Of a stretch of 32,539 nt of DNA, positions 1 through 7,532 are shown piece by piece. Source of the DNA: an uncultured Eubacteriales bacterium (GTDB taxonomy: Bacteria; Bacillota; Clostridia; Christensenellales; Aristaeellaceae); the NCBI GenBank assembly GCA_902765305.1, contig CACWZI010000043.1, positions 1 to 32,539 on the forward strand. Reading direction: 5' to 3'. The notes under the pieces were generated by a model. The model was not told the origin of the DNA. It searched no databases and worked only from the letters and a program-made list of their open reading frames with translations. Position 1 is the first letter of the stretch, and each line of letters opens with the position of its first letter. The position numbers were made by a program, and so were the translations under genes.

Positions 1-2
1 GC

Positions 3-524
3 CCCGCCTATTCGAACATGGACGCCGCCATCGAGGCCACGACGGAGCGGGGCTGCTGCGAACCTGCGCAGGTGTTGATGAAGCCGGAGAGCGAGGAAGC
101 GCGGGCGAACCGACGCTCCGGCAATCCCAACGCTCGCGCCACCGCGGAGGCCGCCTTTGAAAATCCCGGCGCGGAGCGCGCGAAGGCGCTGCTGGATTCC
201 CAGGCCGAGGCCGCAAAGGCCGAGCGGCTGGCGGAGGCCAGGTTCCGCGAGGTCCAGACCGCGCCCTCTGCCAGCCCCGACGGCGCGGAGGCGATACTGT
301 TCAAGTCCCCCACCTGCCCGAACTGCAAGGCGGCCATGGCGCTGCTGGATCGGGCCGGCGTGAAGTACGCGGCGGTGAACGCGGCGGATGTGCGCGACCT
401 GACGGCGAAGTACGGCGTCAAACAGGCCCCGACGCTGGTGGTGCCCACTGGGGAAGGCTTTGAAAAGTACAGGGGCGTGTCGGACATCAAGGGATGGCTG
501 ATGAGCGAGCATGTGGTGAAATAA
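3..524 (+). CDS. C-terminal part of a redox enzyme with a thioredoxin-like tail (5' end outside window)
   Basis: The frame is open from the left edge, so only the last ~174 codons are seen. The final ~75 residues form a thioredoxin/glutaredoxin-like domain: a beta strand, then the SPTCPNCKAAMALL segment with a CxxC redox pair, and later a cis-proline-like KQAPTLVV. Before it lies an Ala/Glu-rich helical stretch containing NPNARATAEAAFENPG and AERAKALLDS. That stretch resembles the small-subunit tail of [FeFe]-hydrogenases (pattern NPxxxxLYxxFLxxPxxxKAHxLL). Many clostridial class III ribonucleotide reductases (NrdD) also carry a similar glutaredoxin-like tail, so the parent could be either. 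The thioredoxin-like domain is well supported; the identity of the parent enzyme is a guess from short patterns. It is GC-rich like most of the window. Confidence 0.6.
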   Translation, partial: PAYSNMDAAIEATTERGCCEPAQVLMKPESEEARANRRSGNPNARATAEAAFENPGAERAKALLDSQAEAAKAERLAEARFREVQTAPSASPDGAEAILFKSPTCPNCKAAMALLDRAGVKYAAVNAADVRDLTAKYGVKQAPTLVVPTGEGFEKYRGVSDIKGWLMSEHVVK

Positions 525-786
525 AAAAGATTGATAACTACGAAAGAGAAGGACGATTCTTTTATCTTGTGTATTCGCTTGATGAAACATGCAAGCAGTC
601 CAAAATGAGAGATTGGAGAATATACGAGACGAAAGAATCGCCTTTCTAATTGTCTATAAAGTGGAATCATCGGTTCAAAACTGTGCCATAGCTTTGAGAA
701 TATTGCGGCAAAATTGCGCCTTTATTTCGTGGTGCTGTTTTTTGAACTGGTGTATAATTCTGATGACAGGAAAGGAGGTGATATTT
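525..786. other. AT-rich intergenic stretch upstream of the orphan gene
   Basis: This spacer is clearly AT-richer than the flanking GC-rich genes. It holds a 9-bp inverted repeat (CGATTCTTT at 554-562, AAAGAATCG at 632-640), a possible -10 box TATAAT at 753-758 without a good -35, and the strong ribosome site GGAGGTG at 774-780 that serves the next gene. No gene is supported inside it. Confidence 0.5.
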
Positions 787-1110
787 ATGCAGCGTACAAG
801 ATTGGAGTTCCTCATAGAATACTTGAAACAAAAGAATTGTTTGACAGAGCCGGAAAGCGATATAGTTAAGACTTGGGATACGTTCAACTCCTGGCCCTTT
901 GATGTCAATGCAGCAGAACAAAAGATATTCAGCAATAACGCGAAGTATCCGGATATGTACTGGTCAATCATGGTTACAGAAGCCTTTACTCCAAGACCGT
1001 ATTTTTTATCTACAAAAGATTTTTTAAAAAACTATTTATATAAACAACTTCTTTGGATGGCTCTGAAGGTTTCATATGATGCGATAGTTAATGGAAGGCT
1101 GTTTGCTTGA
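787..1110 (+). CDS. Hypothetical protein, 107 residues, AT-rich orphan
   Basis: I do not recognise this protein. The start is chosen because ATG 787 sits 6 bases after a near-perfect ribosome site (AAAGGAGGTG); the open frame extends upstream but that part has no start signal. The product is soluble-looking, rich in aromatic residues (several Trp, Tyr and Phe), with no signal peptide, membrane segment or obvious motif. Its first third (LEFLIEYLKQ) looks helical. Codon use is markedly AT-rich (AAA, AAT, ATA, TTA), unlike the neighbouring GC-rich genes. It lies just upstream of a repeat block and a restriction-modification operon, so acquisition by transfer is likely. A role in defence is possible only by position. 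Confidence 0.65.
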   Translation: MQRTRLEFLIEYLKQKNCLTEPESDIVKTWDTFNSWPFDVNAAEQKIFSNNAKYPDMYWSIMVTEAFTPRPYFLSTKDFLKNYLYKQLLWMALKVSYDAIVNGRLFA

Positions 1111-1120
1111 TGAACCCCTG

Positions 1121-1150
1121 TGCAGATGTCCTCGCGGGCATCTGCATTTT
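1121..1150 (+). terminator. Hairpin after the orphan gene
   Basis: An 8-bp perfect stem (TGCAGATG at 1121-1128, CATCTGCA at 1139-1146) with a 10-base loop is followed by TTTT. It lies 10 bases past the stop codon of the orphan gene, so an intrinsic terminator is the simplest reading, though the T run is short. Confidence 0.5.
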
Positions 1151-1202
1151 CAATTGAAAGGCAAGAAGGTATATGGTATAATGGGGCTGTTCAGTCAGGC
1201 AT

Positions 1203-1256
1203 ATTCTGATTTATCGAGGAGACGAGGAAACAGGGAGCAGGGAACAGGAATGGCGG
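1203..1256 (+). repeat. Partial copy of the TTCTGATTTGTCG dispersed element (left end)
   Basis: This stretch begins with TTCTGATTTATCG, continues with GAGGAGACGAGG, then degenerate 7-base repeats of the GGGAACA type, and ends in AATGGCGG. The same order of blocks is found at 10440-10500. No matching right end was found downstream, so the copy appears truncated or interrupted by the GC-rich repeat that follows. Near its far side, the bases around 1409-1424 match, in inverted orientation, the block around 10539-10555 inside the full element. Confidence 0.7.
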
Positions 1257-1269
1257 TGCCGATCCAAAG

Positions 1270-1393
1270 CCTTCCCCAGCAACCGAAGGGAGCGGTTCAG
1301 GGGAAGGTGGCCCGCGAAGCGGGTCGGATGAGGTCGGTTTCCCTGCGGTATCGATGGTTTGTGCGCGTCCCTTCAAGAGAGCGACCTCATCCG
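1270..1393. repeat. Composite inverted-repeat block of the CCTTCCCC / GGATGAGG type
   Basis: Three nested or adjacent hairpins occur in non-coding DNA: CCTTCCCC 1270-1277 with GGGGAAGG 1300-1307, enclosing AACCG 1281-1285 with CGGTT 1293-1297; CCCGC GAA GCGGG at about 1311-1323; and a 12-bp perfect pair CGGATGAGGTCG 1325-1336 with CGACCTCATCCG 1382-1393. Repeats of this style are, from memory, common between genes in gut Firmicutes. Open frames across the block look like noise. Confidence 0.6.
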
Positions 1394-1631
1394 TCTTTCG
1401 GCGACGCGCAGCTAGTCCTTTAGGGTAAAAACGCAAGCGTTTTCACCGAAATCCACCTTCCGCCCAAGGGCATGGCTGCGCACACCCTGAACCGGCAGCT
1501 TCGCTGCCTGGGGAAGACTTTTGGGCTGGCGCTTCTCGCCGCCATATCGGTACTTGCCTGCAATTGAACAGTGATTGTACTATTAACCATTTTTAGTGGC
1601 TGATACCAAAGAGATATGGAGCGTGCGCAGA
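1394..1631. other. Non-coding remnant before the methyltransferase gene
   Basis: It contains a short hairpin AAAACGC AA GCGTTTT (1428-1443) and a GC-rich stretch with no convincing gene. The composition falls sharply to AT-rich just before the methyltransferase. I see no clear promoter with both boxes; TACTAT at about 1579-1584 could be a weak -10. Confidence 0.4.
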
Positions 1632-3191
1632 ATGCCGACGTTGAATTGGATTGGGAAGGACAAGGTTGTCAATCATCATTTGGATGTGCCGTTCCGGGTG
1701 CTGGAGGAGCAGTATACCTATGGCGACAACGCGGACGGGAATATGATCATCCACGGGGACAACCTGGACGCGCTGAAGGCGCTGCTGCCCCGGTTCGAGG
1801 GACGGGTGAAGTGCATCTATATCGATCCACCCTACAACACCGGCAACGAGGGCTGGGTGTACAACGACAACGTCAACGATCCAAAGATTCGCAAGTGGCT
1901 GGGCGAGGTCGTCGGTCGTGAGGGTGAAGACCTGTCCCGCCACGACAAGTGGCTATGCATGATGTACCCCCGGCTGAAACTGCTTTACAAGCTTTTGGCA
2001 GAAAATGGCGCTATATTCATCAGTATAGATGGGAATGAGTATACGAACTTAAAGGCCATCTGTGATGAAGTGTTCGGAATAAGCCATTATGTTGATACCA
2101 TTGTATGGCAGAAACGCACATCGCCAGATGCAAGGAAAATCTTTAGTACAGGTCACGAATATGTACTTGTATATAGTAAGTCCTTAGACGCTGATGCGGT
2201 ATTTCGTTATCTTCCATTAGATGAAAACGACATGGCTTCATATACAAATCCGGATAACGATCCCAGAGGGCCATGGATCTCATCACCGTTCACAGCTCCT
2301 GGTTTTCGTCCAAACCAAATGTATGCGATAATTACGCCCAGTGGAAAGACAATGCTTCCACCAAAGGGGCGGTGCTGGTGCAATATAGAGGAAGTATATC
2401 AGCAGCTTCTTTCTGAAGGCCGGATGTGGTTTGGTGCTGATGGCAATGGAGTGCCACGCAGAAAAACATATCTCTGTGAACGCGCAGGGAAAGGTATTTG
2501 GACGTGGTGGACAAACGCGGAGGTTGGATATACACAAGAAGCTACCCAGGAAACAGCACAGATTCTGGGGAAAGCGGTATTTGATTATCCCAAACCTGTT
2601 CGACTGATTCAACGTATTATCCAGATGGCTGCCGATCCTGATTCAATAGTACTTGATTCTTTTGCGGGGTCAGGTACTACTGCGCATGCAGTATTGTCGC
2701 TGAATAAGAAGGATGGAGGACACCGAAGGATTATTCTGGTTGAATTAGGAGACTACGCCGAGAACATCACCGCCGAGCGCGTGCGCCGCGTCATTACCGG
2801 CTACGGCGAGGGCAAGAAGGCCGTGGAGGGCACGGGCGGCGGGTTCAGCTTCTATGAACTCGGCGCGCCGTTGATGATCGACGGCAACCTGAACCCCGAC
2901 GTGCCGGAGGCGCGCATCCGGGAATATGTGTACTACACCGAGACCAGGCTTCCGATGCCGCCGGCGTCGGAGAGTGAGCCCCACCTGCTGGGCGTACACA
3001 ACCGGGCGGCGTACTACTTCTACTACCTGTCCGACGCCGTGACGACGCTGAACGAGGCGTTCCTGCGCACGATCCGCACGGAGGCCGACAGCTACATGAT
3101 CTATGCGGATATCAACGCCCTGGACGAGGCGACGATGAAGCGGCACCACATCACCTTCAAGAAGATTCCCCGCGATATCACGCTGCTGTAA
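1632..3191 (+). CDS. mod: Type III restriction-modification system DNA methyltransferase (Mod)
   Basis: This is an adenine-specific DNA methyltransferase that transfers methyl from S-adenosylmethionine and gives the type III complex its target specificity. Starting from ATG 1632, which opens with MPTLNWIGKDKVVNHH as is usual for this family, the catalytic motif DPPYNTG lies at residues 65-71 and the SAM-binding motif FAGSGTT at 344-350. This is the beta-class order, with the target-recognition region between them. An in-frame GTG at 1596 would add 12 residues but has no ribosome site. The stop is 12 bases before res, so the two are co-transcribed. The stretch from about 1975 to 2745 (residues ~115-372) is much more AT-rich than both ends, as if the specificity segment had been exchanged by recombination. 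Confidence 0.93.
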   Translation: MPTLNWIGKDKVVNHHLDVPFRVLEEQYTYGDNADGNMIIHGDNLDALKALLPRFEGRVKCIYIDPPYNTGNEGWVYNDNVNDPKIRKWLGEVVGREGEDLSRHDKWLCMMYPRLKLLYKLLAENGAIFISIDGNEYTNLKAICDEVFGISHYVDTIVWQKRTSPDARKIFSTGHEYVLVYSKSLDADAVFRYLPLDENDMASYTNPDNDPRGPWISSPFTAPGFRPNQMYAIITPSGKTMLPPKGRCWCNIEEVYQQLLSEGRMWFGADGNGVPRRKTYLCERAGKGIWTWWTNAEVGYTQEATQETAQILGKAVFDYPKPVRLIQRIIQMAADPDSIVLDSFAGSGTTAHAVLSLNKKDGGHRRIILVELGDYAENITAERVRRVITGYGEGKKAVEGTGGGFSFYELGAPLMIDGNLNPDVPEARIREYVYYTETRLPMPPASESEPHLLGVHNRAAYYFYYLSDAVTTLNEAFLRTIRTEADSYMIYADINALDEATMKRHHITFKKIPRDITLL

Positions 3192-3203
3192 GGAGGCCGC
3201 ACC

Positions 3204-5801
3204 ATGATTCTGAAAAACTATCAAAAGCGTGTGCTGGACGATCTCAGCGGCTATCTCGCGGCGCTGGAAAAGACGAAAAACCTGAAAGAGGCGTTCCGGC
3301 AGCATTGGGCAGAGCGCGGCGTCGCCATCGGCTTTCACGGGATGCAGCCCTACAACAATCTGCTGCCGGGCGTGCCCCACGTCTGCCTGAAGGTGCCCAC
3401 CGGTGGCGGCAAGACGCTGCTGGGCTGCGCCTCGCTGCGGCGCATTTTCGATTCCATGGGCATCACCAAGACCAAGGCCGTGGTGTGGCTGGTGCCGTCC
3501 ACCTCCATACTGGATCAGACGGCCCGGGCGCTGTCCTCCGTGGAGCATCCCTACCGGCAATGGCTGGACTATGACTTCGGCAGCCGCGTGGAGATCTACA
3601 ATTCCGAACAGGCCAAGAACGGTCAGAACCTGACGCCTTCCACCGTGCGGGAGCAGCTCTCCGTGTTCGTAATGGGCTATGATTCCCTGCGCATCAAGAA
3701 AAAGGAGGGGCGAAAGGCCTATCAGGAAAACGGCGCGCTGGCGCAGTTCGTGCCCCACTTCACCCAGCCGGACGCGCTGCTGCCGGACGTGGACGAATCC
3801 GCGTTGATTCAGGTGCTGGGGCAGATGAACCCGGTGGTGGTCGTGGACGAGAGCCACAACGCCACCAGTGAGCTGAGCGTGGAGATGCTGAAGAACCTCA
3901 ACCCGTCGTTTGTGCTCGATCTGACCGCCACGCCGCGGCAGAACAGCAATATCATCTCCATCGTGGACGCGCGGGAGATGAAGCGGGAGAACATGGTCAA
4001 GCTGCCGGTGATCGTGTACAACCGGCACACCAAGCAGGACGTCCTGACCGACGCCATCCAGCTGCGCGGCAGCATCGAACGGCAGGCCAAGGCGGCGGAG
4101 GCCAACGGCGGGCAGTATATCCGGCCCATCGTGCTGTTCCAGGCCCAGCCCAAGGGCAAGGAATCCAGCGCCACCTTTGAAAAGCTGAAGGCGGCGCTGA
4201 TCGACATGGGCATTCCGAAGGAAGAAATCGCCATCAAGACTTCCGAGGTCAACGAGCTGAAGCACGTGGAGCTCATGTCCCGGACGTGCCCCATTCGATA
4301 TATCATCACTGTCAACGCGCTGAAGGAGGGCTGGGACTGCCCGTTCGCGTACATACTGGCGACGCTGGCCAACCGCACGTCCCAGGTGGACGTGGAGCAG
4401 ATCGTCGGGCGCATACTGCGCCTGCCCTACACGGAAAAGCACGGCCAGCCGCTGCTGAACATGTCCTACGTGCTGACCTGTTCCAATGATTTCAGCGCTA
4501 CCGTGCAGAACGTGATCAAGGGCCTGAACCGCGCCGGTTTCAGCGATAAGGAGTTCCGCGTTGGTTCCGAAGCGGAGCCTGAACCGGAGAAGCCGGAGGA
4601 GACGCCGGCCCAGCAGAGCATTGACGACATTCAGACCGGGCCGGAGGAGGAGTTCCTGGACTTCGATTTCGCCGCTGCCAGGCAGCGTTTGGAGGAATCC
4701 GCCGGGGATGTGATGTCGCCAGCGGTTCAGGACATGACCCAGACGGCAGAGCAGACCGGCGCGGCCTTTGAGGCCGAGATGAACGACCTGGACGATCTTC
4801 CGTTGATGGGAGGCGGTGAAATGCGCAGGCATATCCAGATGCAGGCGGAGTTTGCGGAGGAGGCGCAGGCGCTGCGATTGCCCATGTTCGTGGAGCAGAT
4901 CGAGGCCTCGCTGTTTTCAGAGGCGAAGAAGCGGCCAGTGGCGTCGCAGGCGCTGATCGACGGCTTCACGCTGGCGGACAAGGATACGCAGATCAACTTC
5001 AATATGAGCCAGGGCGACGTGGCGAAGGTGGATGTGGACAGCGACGAGCGTCCGAGGCGCATTGCGCTGAGCGAGCGCGAAGCACGGCAGTTCAAGACCT
5101 ATATGGAGAGCATTCCCTCCGAGAAGCGGAAAGACGCCTGCGTCAACATCATCCACGGCCAGCTGAACCGGCTGGACTGCGTGGGCTCCGGGGATTTGAA
5201 GCGGTATATTCAGCGCGTCGTTGATCAGATGAACGCGGACCAGCTCGCGGAGATGGAGGGCGCCATCCAGGCATACGCCCACAAGATCAAGGACAAGATC
5301 GAAGCGTTGATGGCGGAGTACAAGGAAAAGCGCTTTTACGACATGATCAACACCAAGGAGATCACCTGCGAACCGTATTTCAAATTCACGAAGGTGATTT
5401 CGCCCGTGGAGACCATGCCGCCGGTCAGCAAATCGCTGTATACAGACGAGGCTTCCGTGAACGGGCTGGAGGAGAAGACCATCCTCGCCGTTGCCGGTCT
5501 GGAAAACGTGAAGTGGTGGCACCGGAACATCGAGCGTCAGGGCTTTTACCTGAACGGTTTTATCAACCATTATCCCGATTTCATCGTGATGACGAAGAAA
5601 GGAAATATCGTCTTGATCGAAACCAAGGGCGACGACCGCGACAACAGCGACAGCCGCGCCAAGCTGGCCCTGGGCAAGAAGTGGGAAGCCCTCGCCGGCC
5701 CAAACCGCTATTCGTATTTTATGGTGTTCGATGAGAGGAATACAGGGCTGGACGGGGCCATGACCGTGGCGGAGCTTATAGGGATAATCAAGAAATTGTG
5801 A
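3204..5801 (+). CDS. res: Type III restriction enzyme, Res subunit (helicase-nuclease)
   Basis: This is the ATP-dependent translocating and cleaving subunit that works with Mod. At 865 residues it is of ordinary length for type III Res. Visible motifs are Walker A PTGGGKT at 65-71, the DEAD/DEAH-type Walker B VVVDESHN with D215-E216-S217-H218, a superfamily-2 motif VI QIVGRILRLP from residue 399, and a C-terminal PD-(D/E)xK nuclease with PD at 791-792 and ETKG at 806-809. A long acidic, Glu/Pro-rich linker at ~450-520 separates helicase and nuclease parts. The ribosome site AAGGAGG lies 8 bases before ATG 3204. No internal stop or frameshift is seen, so the system looks intact. Its GC-rich codon use matches the outer parts of mod, not mod's AT-rich centre. 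Confidence 0.94.
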   Translation: MILKNYQKRVLDDLSGYLAALEKTKNLKEAFRQHWAERGVAIGFHGMQPYNNLLPGVPHVCLKVPTGGGKTLLGCASLRRIFDSMGITKTKAVVWLVPSTSILDQTARALSSVEHPYRQWLDYDFGSRVEIYNSEQAKNGQNLTPSTVREQLSVFVMGYDSLRIKKKEGRKAYQENGALAQFVPHFTQPDALLPDVDESALIQVLGQMNPVVVVDESHNATSELSVEMLKNLNPSFVLDLTATPRQNSNIISIVDAREMKRENMVKLPVIVYNRHTKQDVLTDAIQLRGSIERQAKAAEANGGQYIRPIVLFQAQPKGKESSATFEKLKAALIDMGIPKEEIAIKTSEVNELKHVELMSRTCPIRYIITVNALKEGWDCPFAYILATLANRTSQVDVEQIVGRILRLPYTEKHGQPLLNMSYVLTCSNDFSATVQNVIKGLNRAGFSDKEFRVGSEAEPEPEKPEETPAQQSIDDIQTGPEEEFLDFDFAAARQRLEESAGDVMSPAVQDMTQTAEQTGAAFEAEMNDLDDLPLMGGGEMRRHIQMQAEFAEEAQALRLPMFVEQIEASLFSEAKKRPVASQALIDGFTLADKDTQINFNMSQGDVAKVDVDSDERPRRIALSEREARQFKTYMESIPSEKRKDACVNIIHGQLNRLDCVGSGDLKRYIQRVVDQMNADQLAEMEGAIQAYAHKIKDKIEALMAEYKEKRFYDMINTKEITCEPYFKFTKVISPVETMPPVSKSLYTDEASVNGLEEKTILAVAGLENVKWWHRNIERQGFYLNGFINHYPDFIVMTKKGNIVLIETKGDDRDNSDSRAKLALGKKWEALAGPNRYSYFMVFDERNTGLDGAMTVAELIGIIKKL

Positions 5802-5824
5802 AAAAGAAGAAAGAGGTAATACCA

Positions 5825-6742
5825 ATGTACGACATCATCATCATCGGCGGCGGCCCGGCGGGCATGACGGCGGCGCTGTACGCCCAGCGCAATGGCAAGA
5901 AGGCGCTGGTCATCGAGCGGAGCGGCTTCGGGGGGCAGATCACCCATTCCCCGAAGGTGGAGAACTACCCCGGCACGCTGCAAATGAGCGGCAATGAGTT
6001 TGCGGACAAAATGCTGGACCAGATATTGGCCCAGGGGGCCGAGATCGAGCTGGAGAACGCGGTGGCCGTGGAGGACCTGGGGGAAACAAAGGTCGTGCGC
6101 ACCGAGGAGGGCGGCGCCTTCGAGGGCAGGGCCGTGGTGATCGCCACCGGCGTCAGGCACCGCATGCTGGGTTTGCCGGGGGAGGACGCGCTGGTGGGCG
6201 AGGGCATCTCGTTCTGCGCGGTGTGCGACGGCGACTTCTACAGCGGCCAGCGGGTGTGCGTGGCCGGGGGCGGCAACTCGGCGCTCCAGGAGGCCGTGCT
6301 GCTCTCGGAAAAGTGCAGCGAGGTCGTCATCCTCCAGGACCTGCCCGCCCTGACCGGCGAGCAGAAGCTCCGGGACGCGCTGGCGGCGAAGGGCAACGTC
6401 CGTGTCGTTTGCGACACGAAGATCGACGCCCTGGTCACCGGGGACGGTGCGCTGCGGGGCGTGGCAATCGAGAGCCGGACCACCGGGGAAAAGCGGGTCG
6501 TCGACTGCGACGGGCTGTTCGTGGCCATCGGCCTGATCCCCGAGAACGGGCCCTTCGAGGCGTTGGCCGAGCTGAACGACTGGGGCTACTTCGCCTCCGG
6601 GGAGGACTGCCTGACCCGCACCCCCGGCGTCTACGTGGCGGGGGACTGCCGCGGCAAGGGCGTGCGCCAGCTGACCACCGCCGTGGCCGACGGGGCCACC
6701 GCCGCGCTGGCCGCCTGCCGCTATATCGACACGGAGCTGTGA
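5825..6742 (+). CDS. trxB: Thioredoxin reductase (FAD/NAD(P)H-dependent)
   Basis: It reduces thioredoxin-type proteins with NAD(P)H through FAD and a redox disulfide. The 305-residue product has the N-terminal FAD dinucleotide motif GGGPAGMTAALYA (from residue 8), the active CAVCDGDF pair C131/C134, a second nucleotide-binding GGGNSALQEA, and the C-terminal FAD contact GVYVAGDCRGKG followed by RQLTTAVADGA. Length and order match the low-molecular-weight TrxB family. ATG 5825 is preferred over an in-frame GTG at 5798 because AGAGG lies at normal distance before it and the family begins at MYDIIIIGGG. It follows res by 23 bases on the same strand and may be read through, but its function is housekeeping. 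Confidence 0.96.
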   Translation: MYDIIIIGGGPAGMTAALYAQRNGKKALVIERSGFGGQITHSPKVENYPGTLQMSGNEFADKMLDQILAQGAEIELENAVAVEDLGETKVVRTEEGGAFEGRAVVIATGVRHRMLGLPGEDALVGEGISFCAVCDGDFYSGQRVCVAGGGNSALQEAVLLSEKCSEVVILQDLPALTGEQKLRDALAAKGNVRVVCDTKIDALVTGDGALRGVAIESRTTGEKRVVDCDGLFVAIGLIPENGPFEALAELNDWGYFASGEDCLTRTPGVYVAGDCRGKGVRQLTTAVADGATAALAACRYIDTEL

Positions 6743-6750
6743 GGAACGGA

Positions 6751-6789
6751 AAAAAACTGATTTGTCGCCCCGCGACAAATCAGTTTTTT
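6751..6789. terminator. Bidirectional hairpin terminator (short form of the dispersed element)
   Basis: An 18-bp perfect inverted repeat (arms 6751-6768 and 6772-6789) with a 3-base loop CCC has an A run on one side and a T run on the other. It therefore serves both trxB (plus) and the convergent HPr-like gene (minus). The core CTGATTTGTCG / CGACAAATCAG is the same as in the dispersed elements at 10440, 13260, 29416 and 32442. Confidence 0.85.
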
Positions 6790-7017
6790 CTACCCCGAAT
6801 ACGCCTCAAGCTTTTCCAGCAGATCCCCGGCCTGGTTGGAATAGATTTCCACGGAGACCGGCTTTGTCAGGTCCAGGCTGTAGATGCCGAGTATGGATTT
6901 GGCGTCGGTGACCGCGCGGCCCTGGCGAAGGGCGATGGTGAACGGATAGCTGTTGACCAGGTTGGCAAAGCTCTGGATCTGGGCGGTATCCCTCAGATAG
7001 ATATCAAGGGTATGCAA
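6790..7017 (-). CDS. HPr-family protein without the active-site histidine
   Basis: This 75-residue protein resembles the phosphocarrier HPr of the sugar phosphotransferase system. The second half carries the conserved regulatory region DAKSILGIYSLDL, where the Ser corresponds to Ser46 of HPr. The usual His15 loop (GIHARPA) is missing: the matching stretch is TAQIQSFANLV, with no histidine. It is therefore unlikely to pass phosphate from enzyme I. Like Crh of Bacillus, it could act as a regulatory partner if the Ser is phosphorylated, but many Clostridia carry this HPr-like family without known function. The start is TTG 7017, 8 bases after a perfect GGGAGG (7031-7026). A longer frame upstream lacks a start signal. 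Confidence 0.8.
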   Translation of the reverse strand: MHTLDIYLRDTAQIQSFANLVNSYPFTIALRQGRAVTDAKSILGIYSLDLTKPVSVEIYSNQAGDLLEKLEAYSG

Positions 7018-7111
7018 CGGCGACACCTCCCTTTGCGCTGGGAACGGTCTTTTGCAGTCGGTTGGGGGATGAAAATCGGTATACGGGTTAAATACTAAGG
7101 TGATATGATCT

Positions 7112-7140
7112 ATTATAGCACGTCCGGGCGGGAAATGCAA
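7112..7140 (-). promoter_or_regulatory. Sigma-A promoter of the HPr-like gene
   Basis: On the minus strand the -35 box TTGCAT (7140-7135) and the -10 box TATAAT (7117-7112) are separated by 17 bases. It leaves an untranslated leader of roughly 85-90 bases before the TTG start. Confidence 0.8.
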
Positions 7141-7248
7141 GGATTTTCCGAACATTCGGTAAATTTTTCGTCACCCCAAGCCCCCCGGCGGACGCTCGGC
7201 GCGATGCGGACAATTTTGTTCAAATAATGATATTTCACACAACCGGTC

Positions 7249-7277
7249 TTGACAGTTCACGGCAAATCTCTTATACT
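7249..7277 (+). promoter_or_regulatory. Strong sigma-A promoter of rpmH
   Basis: TTGACA (7249-7254), a 17-base spacer and TATACT (7272-7277) form a near-consensus promoter. Transcription would begin near 7284. Confidence 0.88.
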
Positions 7278-7301
7278 GTTAAGGCTGTTACTTTGGCATT
7301 G

Positions 7302-7354
7302 TTCGCCGACAAGGCGCTGCCCGTGATCTGGAGACGGGCGGGCCCGGGGGCGAA
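7302..7354 (+). promoter_or_regulatory. Structured leader of the rpmH transcript
   Basis: Between the promoter and rpmH, TTCGCC (7302-7307) can pair with GGCGAA (7349-7354) and encloses an inner hairpin GCCCGT (7319-7324) / ACGGGC (7334-7339). This GC-rich fold may set mRNA stability or allow control by L34. The pairing is seen; any function is inference. Confidence 0.4.
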
Positions 7355-7386
7355 TGCGACATAATAATTTGTAAGGAGTGTTCCAA

Positions 7387-7524
7387 ATGTCTGTCCGTAC
7401 TTATCAGCCCAAGAAGCGTCAGAGAAGCAAGGTTCATGGTTTCCGCGCGCGCATGAAGACCCGCGCCGGCCGCAACGTACTGAAGGCCCGTCGCGCCCGC
7501 GGCCGCAAGGTTCTGTCCGCATAA
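7387..7524 (+). CDS. rpmH: Ribosomal protein bL34
   Basis: This is a 45-residue, highly basic component of the large ribosomal subunit. The sequence shows the L34 signature: [19 protein letters not shown], then [21 protein letters not shown] at the end. The start ATG follows AAGGAGTG at normal distance. It is the first gene of a conserved block with rnpA, yidD, yidC and jag, driven by the strong promoter at 7249. In most bacteria this block sits next to dnaA and the replication origin, but here the gene upstream is an HPr-like protein and then trxB. Confidence 0.98.
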   Translation: MSVRTYQPKKRQRSKVHGFRARMKTRAGRNVLKARRARGRKVLSA

Positions 7525-7532
7525 CAGCGCGT

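Noticed and set aside
1091-1436. Short frames on both strands across 1.1-1.4 kb
   Set aside because: They lie over dispersed repeats and hairpins and have no credible start signals.
1596-1631. GTG 1596 as the start of mod
   Set aside because: There is no ribosome site before it and the family normally begins at the MPTLNWIGK residues encoded from 1632.
2745-4832. Minus-strand frame of ~695 codons
   Set aside because: Antisense to mod and res, whose catalytic motifs are clear; low-information His/Leu/Arg-rich product.
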